Below are positions 25,236 through 37,705 of a stretch of DNA of 64,000 bases, piece by piece. Location of the stretch: the NCBI GenBank assembly GCA_017163975.1, contig JAFFSR010000004.1, forward strand, positions 6,138,001 to 6,202,000, written 5' to 3'. Made by a program: the position numbers and the translations under genes. The stretch comes from Anastatus disparis. Taxonomy: Eukaryota; Arthropoda; Insecta; Hymenoptera; Eupelmidae. How positions within the stretch are numbered: position 1 is the stretch's first letter; each line of letters opens with the position of its first letter. A model generated the notes under the pieces. That model saw only the letters and a program-made list of their open reading frames with translations. It was not told the DNA's origin and searched no databases.

Positions 25236-26386
25236 AATAATATTATGTTTTCTTTTAAAATTAATTTATGTATTTAGTGATTGGTACAAATATTTTCACA
25301 AGATTGCAGTATATTTTATTTCAAAGAAAAAACTATTTTTAATTCTCATAGAATAGTACATTTATTTTTTTTAATTATTAAAAATCGTTAAATTCAAAGT
25401 CCAAATCTTTAATGATAGACATATTCTGCATCAATACTCATCAAAGACACCATTGTACATTCAGAAGAAAAATGTTTAAAAAAAGAAATGTCACAATAAT
25501 AATTACTGAAGTCACTTTAATTTATAATGAAACGCCAAAAAAGAAACCAATACAAGAAAAACCGGTCTGTCGCGTATCCAAGAAGTTGAACCAAATCGAT
25601 CTTTAAAAAATACGAAAAAAAAAAATAATAAAAAGTTGCTGCAGTAGCAGTAAAGCTCATCAACGAAAAAAATAACGATAACAAAAAAAAGCATGAAATG
25701 ATGCATTTAACCAAGCGAAAAAGCTTGAGTTTGCTATATATGCTGTTAATTTTTGCTTGAAAATCGATTCTTTATAAAAGCTAAAAGGTGGGGCCCATGA
25801 ACGGTAGCTCACTTTTGCAGCCGCTCTCTTACGACCTGGTTCTTTAACCTTTTCTCAGGCGTACAACCACCTACTATACTTTAATGTTTGAGATCTCCTC
25901 CTTTTTTTTAAAGTCTTTTCTCTTTAGAATTTAGGTCTATAGGTACAACAAAAGCGCCAATGACTTATTTTTTTCTTTCTTTTTTATTTTGTTTTAGGAT
26001 ATACATCTACATTGTTCGCTATAAATTTATATAGTTTTGAGTTTCACGATTGTTGTTATATTGTTTTATTTGATGGAGATATTCCTCTTTATTTTACTTT
26101 TCTTGGATTACGGTGTCGTGCTCTGATGAAGTGGATCAGAAATTAATGTGGTTTTAATTGTTTTAGGTTTAATACTATGATTGTTAAAATAAATTGTTGT
26201 TTTATATTCTATTTAACATCTTTTCTTGCGGTTATTGCTGGTAAAACTTTGTGCGATTTATTTTGCCGATTTTTAAATTCTATTAAAAGGATTTTTATTA
26301 AATCAATTGAAATAATGATGATCGAAATTTGAATTATTATCATTTAATCGAATATTAATATAATTTTTAAATTTATTTTTAGAATT
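25236..26386. other. Non-coding intronic DNA
   Basis: AT-rich apart from a less AT-rich patch at 25785-25870 (GGTGGGGCCCATGAACGG, CAGCCGCTCTCTTACGACC) that matches nothing I recognise. Open frames near 25412-25714 on both strands overlap one another and lack domains. Confidence 0.45.
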
Positions 26387-26500
26387 TCTTTGGTAGATAA
26401 TTGACTATATTCTGGGCAGAATTTTTGGTCAAACGAGTCATTTTAACGTAGCTTGACAAAAAATTCTGTCCAGAATATGGAAAATTTTCTACAAGGGTTA
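26387..26500. mobile_element. MITE-A copy, short
   Basis: Ends TTTGGTAGATAATTGACTATA and the complement of GAATATGGAAAATTTTCTACA are inverted, with GGGCAGAATTTTT / AAAAATTCTGTCC arms inside. It is about 114 bp, shorter than the 19393 and 45256 copies, and non-coding. Confidence 0.65.
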
Positions 26501-26667
26501 TCTTTTATTCGAAAAACAAATTTAATCAATCAGTGTAATATATTTTTTATTAAAGTTTTCACGGTCTATTTATACAGTTACAATTATTTCCTTACGACTT
26601 TATTCGACGGTTTTAGCATCTTATTTAACGCGATGCCTACCCGCTGCCAAAAAAAAATCATGCTGTG

Positions 26668-26800
26668 AGTATTACATTTACAGCCATCCAGCGACACGAA
26701 GCAATATAAGCAAAAAGGAACTAAAACAGGAATCGAACTATACTTCTTGGTTCTCTCCAAGCCAATAAATCCCGTGACTTAGCATTTGAGCTCTACAATA
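26668..26800 (-). repeat. Possible tRNA-like SINE fragment
   Basis: Read on the - strand it contains GTAGAGCTCAAATGCTAAG followed by AGTTCGATTCC, a B-box match, at roughly tRNA spacing. The body does not match the four-copy SINE of this window, so it would be a different and single-copy element here. Confidence 0.35.
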
Positions 26801-27827
26801 AATAAAATAATAAATAAAATTTATTAATAAAAAATTATATTATATAAAATGGATTATATAAAAATGAAAGTTATCATTCAAATTTCTTGATGTTGTTAAA
26901 TATTAAAATTTATTATTTTTTTTAAATTGTATCAAATTTTTTATTAAGTTTATCTTGTCATTAAATATAAATTAAAATAAATTTATTTTTTGGTGAAAAA
27001 AAAGTTGAAACAAGCTAAAATTTGAAATCAAATTTTACAAATAATAAAAAAATCGAATATGAATTTACGTTACTTATTCACTATTTGTTTTTTTTTTCAA
27101 ATCTATAACTGAACAAATTTTCATGCACATTATAATTTAGATCGTGTGAATTGGCGATGCTTAAGGAAACTTTCACATTTGAAGTTATCATTCGATCAAA
27201 CTCGTTAAAACTAATAACTTTCGAATTATCTAAAATTATAGTCTCTAAAAGGGAAAACTTTGTTTGATATGCAGGTCTATTATCGAGATAATTTTACATA
27301 AAATTACAATGTATAAAGAAGAACAAACAAAACTACGAAAATTCTTCATTTCTTTTTTGAATTCACAATAAGCAATCAAGATAAAATTAAAATAATTAAA
27401 CGAATTAATCGCTGAATAACATTTAATTGTATACATATGTTGTACTTACGCAATCCATACGATTGCGTTGTTTAAAATTCAAACTTTCATATTTCTTTAT
27501 ACAGTTTTAATTTAAACTGATCATTTGTATCTTTAGCCGTTTTAAAGTTTGTATTATTAAAGTTTCGAAATGTTGAAACGTACGTATGGGATGTACAGTT
27601 ATTAATATCAATAATTTATGTTTTATCTGACTAACAATTATTCTTTTTACTTAACCCTTTTCAAATGTGATGTTTCATAGGATTAATAAGGAGATATGTA
27701 CAAGTGCGTGCTGCAAAGGAAAAAAATAAAGAAAAAGTAGGCAAAAATATTTTAAGATAATCATTTATTTAATTAATATTTAAAAAATTTTGTAACAATT
27801 TTACACATAAAAACCTTAGGAACATCT
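26801..27827. other. Non-coding intronic DNA
   Basis: AT-rich flank downstream (in - sense) of the THAP/transposase gene. No terminal inverted repeat that would pair with the other side of that gene was found. Confidence 0.45.
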
Positions 27828-29124
27828 TTATTTTTTTTCATTTGAATTCTTATGATCTTTTTTATCATCTAAATTTTTAAGTACTTGAAAATTTGTCAAA
27901 ACGCAGCAGACATGTATAACATCATCAAGATTGCTCAAAAGATTATCCGTGAATTTGTTTAAAATTTGATAATTTCTTAAACGTTCTGTCATTCTTTCAA
28001 TATGATCACGAAACTTACAATACTTGTAGTGTGGTTTTTCTGAATATGGTATTGTAACAAGTTTAATATTTTTATCAACTTTATCAATGGCTAGTTGAAT
28101 TTCTCGAAAACTTTCGTCTGCCATAATGATATCGTCATTTTCCAATAAATCAATTAAACCAGCTTCAATTGCTATTTGAGAATTGCTCTTTCTTTCGCTA
28201 TCAACTTTTGATATAAAATTAATAAAACCAGATGGAGTTGTACCCATGATTAATTTTGCAATCACTTTATTTTTACGACTATTTACAGGATTACTGGCAC
28301 TTTCGATGTTTATTTCCATATAGCTAAGTATTACACGCGTATTACTGTATTTAGGTTTGAAAAATTTTGGCATTGTCTTATTGACAATATCTTTGGGTGG
28401 CCAATATACTAAATCTTTTGTTACGCTGACTAGTTCTTCTAAAATTGAAGAAAAAATTCTTGCTATGCTGGTACGATTTAAGGAAAATAAAACACCTAAG
28501 GATATAGAAGTTAATCCAGTTTTGATTTTAGTTAAAAATAAAAATAGCTTATCATCGGAAAATCTAACAGTGTCCGATGTATTTTTCAATCTTTTTAATA
28601 ATAAATTAAAATTATCAATTGTCACACCAGCAAGATTTTGCAAGTCATTATCGTCTTTAATTGATTTAAAACCAACAAAATTTTTGTTCTTTGTTGTTTC
28701 GATATTTGGAATCCAATTCCTTGGTTCAATAATTGGCCCAACTCCTTGATCTGCAAATTTTTTTGTTGGTGTGTTGCAAGCTTTATCTTTATATTTTTGT
28801 GGATTAGGTATCCTTATCACAGTAACATTTTCTACTATAATTGTTTGAATCTCAACATCGCTATAGGCATTGTTGTAAATGTATCTATTGCATATCATCG
28901 TTCTTTCTGGTTTAAACTCATTGGAAAAAATGTGAGCTTGACATGATTGATCATTTGTTTCTTTTTTAATACTATTGCTTTGTTCTGTTGTACTATTATT
29001 TACTGATGTAGAGAAATTATTGTCTAGATCCATGGGTACAGTAACTTCTTCCTTTAACACAACAAAATTCAAATCTCCTTTCGTCTCTGTTTGTTCATTC
29101 ATTTGTTCTGTAGGATGATCGTTT
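27828..29124 (-). CDS. THAP-Harbinger transposase-like protein, exon 3 (HTH and DDE domain)
   Basis: Acceptor TTTTTAG precedes 29124. The exon gives residues 99-529 of a 529-residue protein whose first two exons (31385-31518, 31149-31307) encode a THAP finger; all phases agree. Residues about 245-340 resemble the HTH_Tnp_4 region (GVTIDNFNLLLKRL). The rest matches the Harbinger/PIF-like DDE_Tnp_4 domain: MPKFFKPKYSNTRVI, then TPSGFINFIS, IIMADESF, HIER and a C-terminal VCCVLTNFQ. The first catalytic Asp, normally in a VIIDCTE-type motif, is Ser365 here (ILSYME); Asp434 (MAD) and Glu474 (HIER) remain. The segment after the first motif is about ten residues shorter than usual. There is no stop or frameshift. 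The gene is either an inactive transposon copy or a domesticated gene. An AATAAA overlaps the stop codon. Confidence 0.8.
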
Positions 29125-29954
29125 CTAAAAATAGAGATGAAAATTTTTATCTTAAAAATGTAATTTAAAAATAAATTTTTTTTAAAAAAAAAAGCTACAT
29201 TAATATTTGCGATAAGCGTGAGTATTAAAAAATTTAAAATATGTATCATTGTGTCTTCATATTTAGTTTTTTTTCTTTTAAATATAGTTCTAAATTTTAT
29301 AGCAAAAGGAAATTTATTTGAAATTTTTATCTTATTGTTAAAATACAATACTCGATGCAATGAAACTTTATATTTACGTGTATATATTCATACAATTTAT
29401 TTATTATTAATTATTATTTGTGCATTATTATCTATCTGATTGATAGAGAAATTTTGAAAATGACTTATCAAAAAAGTCTCGTAATTATTTTTAGTTTCAA
29501 AAATTAAGTATTTCAAATTAAATTTTAAAGCGAAAAAAGTGTAGTAATTAAAATTTCCAAAATAAAAAACTTTTTTTGATAAGTGTTTTGTTTAAATTTT
29601 TAAAAAAATTTAAATTTTTCATTAATTTTATTAATGAAACAAGACCTTATAAGCAGTCCATCTAAGGTCCTAAATGTCTATTTACTGGCTGTATATTATA
29701 AAAAAAATGTTTCAAATTAGTATAAGGTTAATATTATAAAATTCGGATACTATTCACAAAAATTTAGTTTAATTGAAAAAAAATGATAGAAATATAATGA
29801 TAAAAAGTTTAATTTTTTTTTTCATTTAAAAAATATTTTAACTTAAATTTAATGCAGAAATAAATTGTTTTTATTCATAAATTGATTGTAGAAACGTTTC
29901 CTAAACCATCAATGTAGCATACCCGAAGCCAATTGCTAAAAAATAATAAAAAAA

Positions 29955-30178
29955 AACAATTTTATAAAAAAATGAAAAATAAATTATATTATAAATTTTC
30001 TTTCTGCATTATGCCTACTAATATTTTATTGAAATTTTATATAAAAGCATAAAGACTGTGATTCTAAATATATTTTGAATATTCTCCATGCTTTCATATA
30101 AAATTTTCATAAAATATTAGTAGGTATAACGCAGAAAAAAAATGTAATTTTTTAATTTTTTTATAAAAGTGTTTTTAA
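29955..30178. mobile_element. Palindromic MITE-like element
   Basis: Arms TTCTGCATTATGCCTACTAA and TTAGTAGGTATAACGCAGAA are inverted, continuing inward through AATATTTTAT / ATAAAATATT and GCATAAAG / CATGCTTTC. Outer AATTTTATAAAAAAAT and TTTTTTTATAAAA extend the hairpin. It does not code for protein. Exact ends are uncertain because the outer part is A/T homopolymer. Confidence 0.6.
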
Positions 30179-30626
30179 AATTTTTGTTTTATTTATCTAT
30201 TATAAATTAATTTTTTTTATTTATTATTCTTTTTTTAATAAATTTTTTAAACGTTTGTTAATGTAAATATAAGTATACGAATGTGCACGTAAGTGCGTTC
30301 ACGTTTGTATGTTCATACCTAAGCGTTTACATGCATATAAACTTCTATATATAGAACGCACACACATGTATAAACTTTCTTAGTAATGTCCATACGTATA
30401 GGCTTTATACTGTGGATTACGAACAGCCGAACAAAAAGGAAAGGACAATTAATCACCTAGCGCTGGCAATGTAATATTGTTTACACATAGTATGTTTTTA
30501 TACAAAAAAAAATTTAAACAAACTGCAGAATCATGTATTGCCATCCAAGATACGAATTCTCTGAAAATTTCATCTTCCTATATCTATGAGAAGTACCTTA
30601 ATTTTCAAGTATAAAAATTAAAAAAA

Positions 30627-30783
30627 CCCTGGTAGAAATGTGAGCATTAAAAATGGTGTGTATAAAAATTTGAGGTTATTAGTAATAAAAATGCCAAATA
30701 AATGGCCAATAAATGTTAAAAAAAGCGTTTTCATTTCTACTGGCCAAAAAATGGTAAAAAAAACGTTTCAATTTCCACCAGGG
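30627..30783. mobile_element. MITE-B copy
   Basis: A 157-bp element, CCCTGGTAGAAATGTGAGC to CAATTTCCACCAGGG, with inverted termini and close similarity to 19828-19984. The interior contains two GGCCA blocks. It is non-coding; the open frame across it is incidental. Confidence 0.8.
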
Positions 30784-31148
30784 AATATACCGATATTTAG
30801 AGGAAACGTACGTTCACGTCTAGTAAAATAAAAATATTCAAAAATACACCTATACATACAGAATCTGAAACCTAATCTTAAAAATCTGAGTAGATTAAAA
30901 TTTTATTTAAAATTTTTTATTACAATTTTTTGAATATATTTTCAATAATAACATTTAGCTTTTGATTGATTGAAAATTGGAGTTAAGTTGTGTTTTGAAA
31001 TCATAATTTAAAAAAAAGAATTTATTAAAAATTGTTTTTTAATTTTTCTATCTGTAGAATCTCCTTAATATTTGAATTTTCTTTTAAAAATCCAATCAAT
31101 ATAACTACTTTAAATAATTATAAATGATAATAGCTGATTATAGTATAC

Positions 31149-31307
31149 TTTTCTATTGTATTTCCAGATTGAGTATCTCTGTCATTTCCTAAAAATAATG
31201 TTGGAACATAACTTGGACTCAATATTGCTTCTGATTTTTTATTATTGATAAAATGTGCACTGCATATTGTACTAAATGGCGCTGGTTTCCATTCTGATCC
31301 ATTAGGA
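31149..31307 (-). CDS. THAP-transposase gene, exon 2 (second half of THAP finger)
   Basis: Acceptor TATTTCAG and donor GTATAC flank 159 bases that continue the frame of exon 1 (AA+T joins as Asn) and exit in the phase required by exon 3 (AA+A joins as Lys). The product includes PNGSEWKPAPF, then ICSAHF, the C-x2-H half of the C2CH zinc site, and a terminal SYVPTLF, the AVPTIF-like motif that closes THAP domains. The THAP finger binds DNA, in transposases usually the element's own ends. Confidence 0.8.
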
Positions 31308-31384
31308 CTGAAATATGAATAATTATTTATCGTTAATCTGTCTCACACGTGTATTTTACTGATAAATAAGGTTATGTTACTTAC
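31308..31384 (-). other. Intron 1 of the THAP-transposase gene
   Basis: A 77-base intron on the - strand with consensus donor GTAAGT and acceptor TTTCAG, interrupting the THAP domain in phase 2. Confidence 0.7.
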
Positions 31385-31518
31385 TTAATTCTTCTTACAG
31401 CTTCAATCCATTTTTTCCTCTGTATTAATTTATGTTGTGCTTTTGGAAACATATAAAATTTATAATTACTGTTAAGTCTAGTATTTCGACAACTTTTTAT
31501 GCAACAATGGCGTCCCAT
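31385..31518 (-). CDS. THAP-transposase gene, exon 1 (first half of THAP finger)
   Basis: The ATG at 31518 opens MGRHCCIKSC, the canonical N-terminal C-x2-4-C of a THAP finger, followed by FYMFPKA and RKKWIEAVRRI, which matches the F-x-FP...W...RR framework. It ends in AATTAA before GTAAGT. The ATG is directly at the domain start as in other THAP proteins, so it is the likely true initiator. Confidence 0.8.
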
Positions 31519-33656
31519 AATAAAAATTAATATTCAAAACTTGGGACTAACAAAAACAACAATTCCAACGTAATGCTTTATCTTGTCGCCTCAGTGCGCT
31601 TCAATAGTTTCTCATATCCCCACTATGTTGGCGCACATGAATCGAACAGGAAAGGAATGGTTAGGTTGGTCGTACAGTCAAATGTAAAAGTTTTAGTAAA
31701 AGTACGTTAGTAAACTGACGCAGAAGATTTCTGCGCACTTTGAATATTAGAATGAATGGAAAAGAGACGTGCAATCATTTGAAAAGGTCTGTACACTAAT
31801 ACACAACATCGAAACCCTCATCATACGTTCTCTCTCTTTCTCTACTTTAATGCTTCTCTTCACTACTGTCGATTCAACTGCACTACCGCGTTGTAGAAAA
31901 TTTCTCCAAAACATTGCTATCACGTTATTTCTTCTTTAAAACGCAATTTATAACCAAAAATTGCAATTTTTTGTTCTTATTAAAAAGTTGGTATATGAAT
32001 TTTGTTTTAATTTAAAATTTAATCACAATTATCGTTATTGTTTGTTTTTATAAGAATTATTTTTTCATATATTTTGTTTTTTTATATAAAAAGTAAAAAT
32101 ATATGCGACGTAACATAGTTGAAAACTGAAAAAAGGTTAAACGATAACATTAAAAATTTTAAATTATGTAAGTTTATATAATAAATTTATACAAAAACTG
32201 ATATTGAAAATTGTATAAAGATTCACATATCCATTTCCTATATTCATAACTAACAATAAAAAAGTAGCAATCAACCAGTATCCTGTGAATCAAACCATAA
32301 CAAAACTTTTTTTTCCATAATTTATTTGAAAACCTCAAACCAGTTTTAAAATGTTTGAGTTCATAATACACAAGAAACGCGCGAATCTATCAAGCTAGAC
32401 GTACATAAAAATCTTTGTCAGAAAATATTGTTAACTAAAAACAAAAAAACGCAAAAAAAGAGAATAAAAGTTGAATCTCGCGCAAATGTAGCGCAGGTTT
32501 ACTATAGCAAAGGCTCTCTTAAACAACTCCTTTCTATACACACATATACACCAACTCAATGCATTTCGCGTACATATATATAGACGGGGGTTATGATAAC
32601 GGTATACTAGCCGATCTCAGGAGAAAAAGAAAGAGAGAGACTTGTTCGCGCTAATTACTTACGAGAGAGAAAGATGGAAAAAGAGAAAAAGAAAGAGTAT
32701 AGGTTTTTTATTTTAATCTTCTATCAAGTTTCATACATATATACACACGTACATAGAGGCTCCTCCTTTTTCTTTTTATTTCTTCCTTTCTAATCCTATA
32801 TGGAGACACTGCCCTGCTCTTATTCTGCAATGATGCAGAGAGTTTAAAACTTATATAGATTCATCGGCTGAAAACGATATATATATATTGAACGACATAG
32901 ACTTTAACGAGCTTTTGTAGGATATGATGCCTATATAGCTTTGGAAAATTTATCACCCAATAAACGTTATCGTTAGGAGAGAAAGGAAGATAAGTTTATG
33001 TATGTACATACATGCCCGTGTCTGTATATATTTTATTTTGGTTCTTTTATACAGGAAATTGAGCTGTAAGCTGTTATTGTTGAGATTATTTTTTAACGTT
33101 ACTATATGATTATTATATCGTTCTTGTTTTGCGATTAAAGCGCGCAAATGATATTTTTTTTTGCTTTATTCTGACGCGAAAATATCTTTAGAGTTGTTTT
33201 TACTTCCCAGAAAAATGAGAGTGCGAATTTGATGAAGATTAAAAGTAGAGCATAAAAAACTTTTGCGATATAATGATATTAAATATGATATTTTTATATT
33301 ATTCAAATCAAAACAGATGTAAATGAAATATAATAAAAAAAAGAACGTGAACATTTTTAACATTTGAAATGTTTGCATTTATCGAATGTTGTTTACCCTC
33401 TTCTTCAACATGATAATATGTATTTTTTGCCATTCTAACCTCAAAAATTGCAATTTCATTGTTCTTTTTTGGCTTTTATGGCAAAAAATACGGTTAGCAA
33501 ATGGTATGAAAAAGCTTTTTTACAAAACTCGTTACGACTCTAGCCTTCGGCTCAGGCTGTAAACTTCCCATTTCGTAAATAAAGCCTTTTCATACCCGTT
33601 ACGAAATGTACTATTTTCAATTTCATTCTACCTCCGTTATTATATGGCTTTTTTGA
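31519..33656. other. Non-coding intronic DNA with a less AT-rich island and a hairpin
   Basis: 31519-31920 is the upstream flank and presumed promoter of the - strand THAP gene. 32450-32960 is less AT-rich, with GAGAGAGA and AAGAGAAAAAGAAAG runs, and may be regulatory. 33418-33612 contains inverted blocks (TTTTTTGCCAT / ATGGCAAAAAA; GGTATGAAAAAGC / GCCTTTTCATACC around CCTTCGGCTC), a probable small hairpin MITE. No coding exon is recognised. Confidence 0.4.
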
Positions 33657-33846
33657 ATTATTTTTTTAACATTATAATTTATACTATCATAGCCATGTTG
33701 ATTAAGGATTAGATTTTCAGCTTGTTTATGAACAAAGCACTTGTAATCTACGATGGTGTTTGCATCAACCGGGTGGGATTAGGATTCGAACTTGGGCTAT
33801 CGAGTTACAAATTCATTGACTTACCAAGCGAACCATTAAAGACCTT
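33657..33846 (-). mobile_element. tRNA-derived SINE, copy 3
   Basis: On the - strand it starts AAGGTCTTTAATGGTTCGC, has B box AAGTTCGAATCC, the body GTGCTTTGTTCATAAACAAG, then diverged equivalents of CTCCGTCGCTAATTAG and ATAGCATAAATA, ending TAATGTTAAAAAAA. It is more diverged than copies 1 and 2. Confidence 0.7.
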
Positions 33847-36800
33847 AAACTATACTTTTAGGAATCGAATTAAAATTATGTATTCAATTTAAATTGAAAT
33901 GTTGTTAAAAATTTAAGGTGATAAAACTTTTTTTTAATATAAAAGAAAAAATTTTAATGTAAAACATATTGCTTTACATTTACAATTTATGATACTTCAA
34001 TTATATAAGGTTTTCTTTATTCTTTATGATATAATAACATCGTAATAATATATTATTCCGTAATAAAACAAATTTTTTTTTTTGTTTTCAACATTTTCAA
34101 AGTGAACATTTCAGTAAAATAAAATTTACATGTGTATAGAGCGACGCTGCAAAACGAGTTGTAATAAAAATTTTTAACACTTTAAAGTAATTACGCACAC
34201 AACAGGATATGATATTTTATCATCATTGTGAAACCTTCTGAATTGGTATATAGTTCAACATGATCGTCGAACTCAATGAAGCTTAACTAATGCACCGTAA
34301 TAATTTACTTCATATGCCTTATGCATTTTTATTTTCCATCTTATATATAAAAATCATTAAAAAAATTAATAAAATAATGTATCTAAAAGAAGAATTAATT
34401 AATTCAATTTTCTAAGGGTACAGAAATATTTAATGTAAATATTTATTTAAAGTATCATGAATGCAACTTATATCAAAGAAGAAGCAGTAAGTAAACATTA
34501 CATACATTGAAAATGGTACGTAATGTTATGTGCAATCTTGAATTTCAAAGAACTACGAAAAAAAGAAGAAGAAAAATCGCAAGCTTCGATTAAAGTGTAC
34601 CATATAAATAACCGTTTTACTCGTTTCTGAATAAAAATATCGTATATACGAAACGCAAACATACGGAAGTTGCTTTTACCTTATACTCAGGCTAATATAG
34701 GTAGATACTTGTATATATAAACGTACGTAGAAAGTTTTTCTTTAACCTTTTATATTATACCTTCTTTCCTGCTCATATCTGATTCTCGAACAAGCATTGC
34801 AACTCACGAAGCTAAAGGCTAATTCAGGAATAAAATTCGCATGCGTTTCCACAGTGGTAATATTTGTTAAAAAGTGTTAAGAACCTTATTTTAACTTGAA
34901 AGTTGTATACGTTTAAATGTTGCATTCAAATGAATAAAAGATAGAATGTTTTATCAATCTTTTTTTTTGTTTTACTGTTTTTATTTTCTTGAATTAAACG
35001 TTAAATGATGTTTAAGTTAATAATGAATATATATTTGTACAACGTCTGTTTATTTTTTAATAAAAAATTGCTAAAATGAAATTTTATATTACTATAGAAG
35101 AACTTCAATAAAGTTTAGATAGTTTAATGTATATTCTGAATAAAATTAAATCTTTATTAAATGAAAAAGCATATATATATATAACCATTGTTTATATACG
35201 CGGCGGGGTTTATCAAATCTCGTGTAATAGAACCTTATTTCTAATATTTCTATTAAAAGTAAAAAGTAATTTGATATAAGAAATATTATAAAATATATTA
35301 TGAAGTAATATTTTTTTAATCATTAATAACATTCACAAAAAGAGATGTCATTTTGAAATTGCAAAGTTTTAACTTCAGATCCTAATTTAACAATTCTGAA
35401 AACATAAATTTTATGAATAATATAAAACATGTTAGTAACTAATATTGTTGACTTACGTAATTTTATTTATGATTTTTTTTTATTCTAAATTATTTATTTT
35501 ATTTTACTTTTTTCATTTTAGAAAACGTCGGTTGAAAATAAACATTGTCAAAATAATTAAATGATATTCATAACTTGAAAAAAAATAAACCCGCAGTTTA
35601 ATTTTATATATTTCCGAACGATTACAATTTATGAACAGGGATATAGAATTTATAAAAATTTAAAACTTTCTATAAAAAGTAAAAATAAATCCTCTTCAAT
35701 ATACAACGTAGGTGGTTGAATTATAGCATTAACCTATAATGAAAGGTTAATTATCTTCGATTTTTTTTGTAAAAGTATATACCTATATTATAAGACTTAT
35801 GGAAAGATTCCAAATCATATACCGTTTATATTTAGCAGCAGATGCTTCATTACGATAATAATATAGATCATTAGTTTGCTAGATGAATCAGGTAAAGCAT
35901 TACGATTTTGCTACTATAGAACAAGTTTTCTATACACTAGATATATAAAATAAATATATCCTCCATTTGATGATCACGAGATAGAAATAGACGATTAAAC
36001 GGATAATTTTAAATAAAAAAATAAACATGAATCATTAAGGATGGGATTATGAGGGTAATTTATATGGGTATTATCGAGAAGCTTATAGAATGGTTGGATT
36101 ATAATGTACAATATAAAAAATTTTATTCGTGATATATTAATGTTCGTATTAAAATTTACAATTTTAATTCATTCATAATAAATGTTTACGTGAAAATAGT
36201 TCAAAATTTTACTTTACAAATGTTAATTTAAATTTCTAATATTAAATTTTTTATTTGTGAAAAAATTCAATTTCCAAGCATTAAATTGATTTTGAAATGG
36301 AAGGTCAATTAATAGTCATCATCTAGTCTTTTTTATAAATTTGAATTGGTTAAACTTTAAAAAAATATGTTCGGAGTAATCCAAATTATAATAGTAACTC
36401 ATTTAAACTTTCATAGATATACAACTAGAATACCGTAAAATAGATTAAAACTCTTTTAAAAGTATTAATCAATACGATGAAAATGTCTACGTCACTTGCT
36501 CTACATCCAATTGACTCGAATGATCGAAGCTCCACTTTGTTTTATACTATTTGTCGCGCTGGCTTTTCAATATTCAACTTTCTAATTAAAAAACAGAAAA
36601 GGACATCGATTGCTGAAAAAAAATAATTTTAATTAAAAAATAAATTTGTCATTCTACAAAACTTTCATTGTAACCTGCAAAACAGTTCTTTGTGATTATA
36701 GATTAAAAATAAAAACTTTTGGAATTCATCAGCATAACGTCAAAGTTCCATTTAGCCTGTACCATTCTAAAAAAGAACGCAAAAAAAAGGATACATGTTT

Positions 36801-36949
36801 TTTTCTTTAATACAATCAAACTTATCTTTTTTCTTCTCCTTTCAGCAAGAGGATTGCGAACGATAACGGCGCTTATAGTTATAAATGGTATCCTTTTTTT
36901 TTTCTTTTTCTTTAACTATCATCTTACCGTGTCTGGAAAAAAAAGTTGA
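33847..36949. other. Non-coding intronic DNA
   Basis: AT-rich with no recognised gene, RNA or shared repeat copy. Short open frames are compositional. Confidence 0.5.
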
Positions 36950-37440
36950 ATTCTCCTTTCGAACGCTCACCTCGTGTCATGTCCTTAAGTATTATAAAGG
37001 TGATCAAAGTGAACTTGTATATCTTTCATGTATACATATGCATCTAAGTTTTTCTTAAGTTGAACATTAAAGAAATGGTAACAACAAATTAGTAATTGAT
37101 AAAGTATAATATAAAAATAAAAAGCACGTTGAGAAAATGTTGCCCGAGTTTATTTTATGCTTAGAGAGCATTGGCATAAAAAAAGGCTAGTGTGCCCATG
37201 TTTTTAGATATAGCATATAAAACTACTACTAGTGCAAATTTTTCTCTTTCTATCTGCATTCATCTCTCTCTCTCTCTCTCTCTTGCATGATAGAGTAGGG
37301 GATCATTAACTATTGGCCGTTGACCTCTCACGAGTTTTCCGAAGCTAGAGATATATAGAAGCTAGATATATAGAAGTGGTAGGAAGGGGGAGAGGAGAAC
37401 GCCTATACATGTATGTACATGGGACTTTTCTCGGCAACTA
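36950..37440. other. Less AT-rich island with a TC-repeat
   Basis: Contains an uninterrupted (TC)n run at 37263-37284, which on the - strand is a GAGA tract of the kind bound by GAGA factor. An AGCTAGATATATAGA duplication (about 37340-37375) and GGAAGGGGGAGAGGAG follow. No open frame of interest. It may be an intronic regulatory element. Confidence 0.4.
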
Positions 37441-37574
37441 GAATGGTCAAATAATAAAAATTACGTCTGAGAATGTATTCTATTTAGTATCCAAAATATA
37501 CAAAAAAATTGTGAAAGAACTAGGTCAAGAATTAGGAGATCTGGAATATTTAAATTTAAATGAGCGAAGCCAAA

Positions 37575-37705
37575 ATGTAACCTTTTTGTGGCCAAACCCG
37601 AGATGGAACCTTTTAGTGCACGAAGTTGAATTATTACTTTTTAGTGGGCCAAATTGAGTTGGTACTTTTTACAACGCTTGTCTGAGTTGTAACCTTTTTC
37701 TTCTC
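37575..37705. repeat. Degenerate minisatellite, about 28-bp unit
   Basis: Four to five imperfect units of the form TTGTAACCTTTTTGTGGCCAA followed by an ACCGAGT-like segment: TGTAACCTTTTTGTGGCCAAA, TGGAACCTTTTAGTGCACGAA, TTACTTTTTAGTGGGCCAAAT, TGGTACTTTTTACAACGC and TGTAACCTTTTTC. Each ends in a GAGT(T)G-like joint. Confidence 0.65.

Larger units (their letters stand above)
29125..31148 (-). other. Intron 2 of the THAP-transposase gene
   Basis: Bounded on the - strand by donor GTATAC and acceptor TTTTTAG, phase 2. It carries a palindromic element (29955-30178) and a MITE-B copy (30627-30783). Two younger insertions inside the intron imply that the gene has been resident for some time. Confidence 0.6.
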
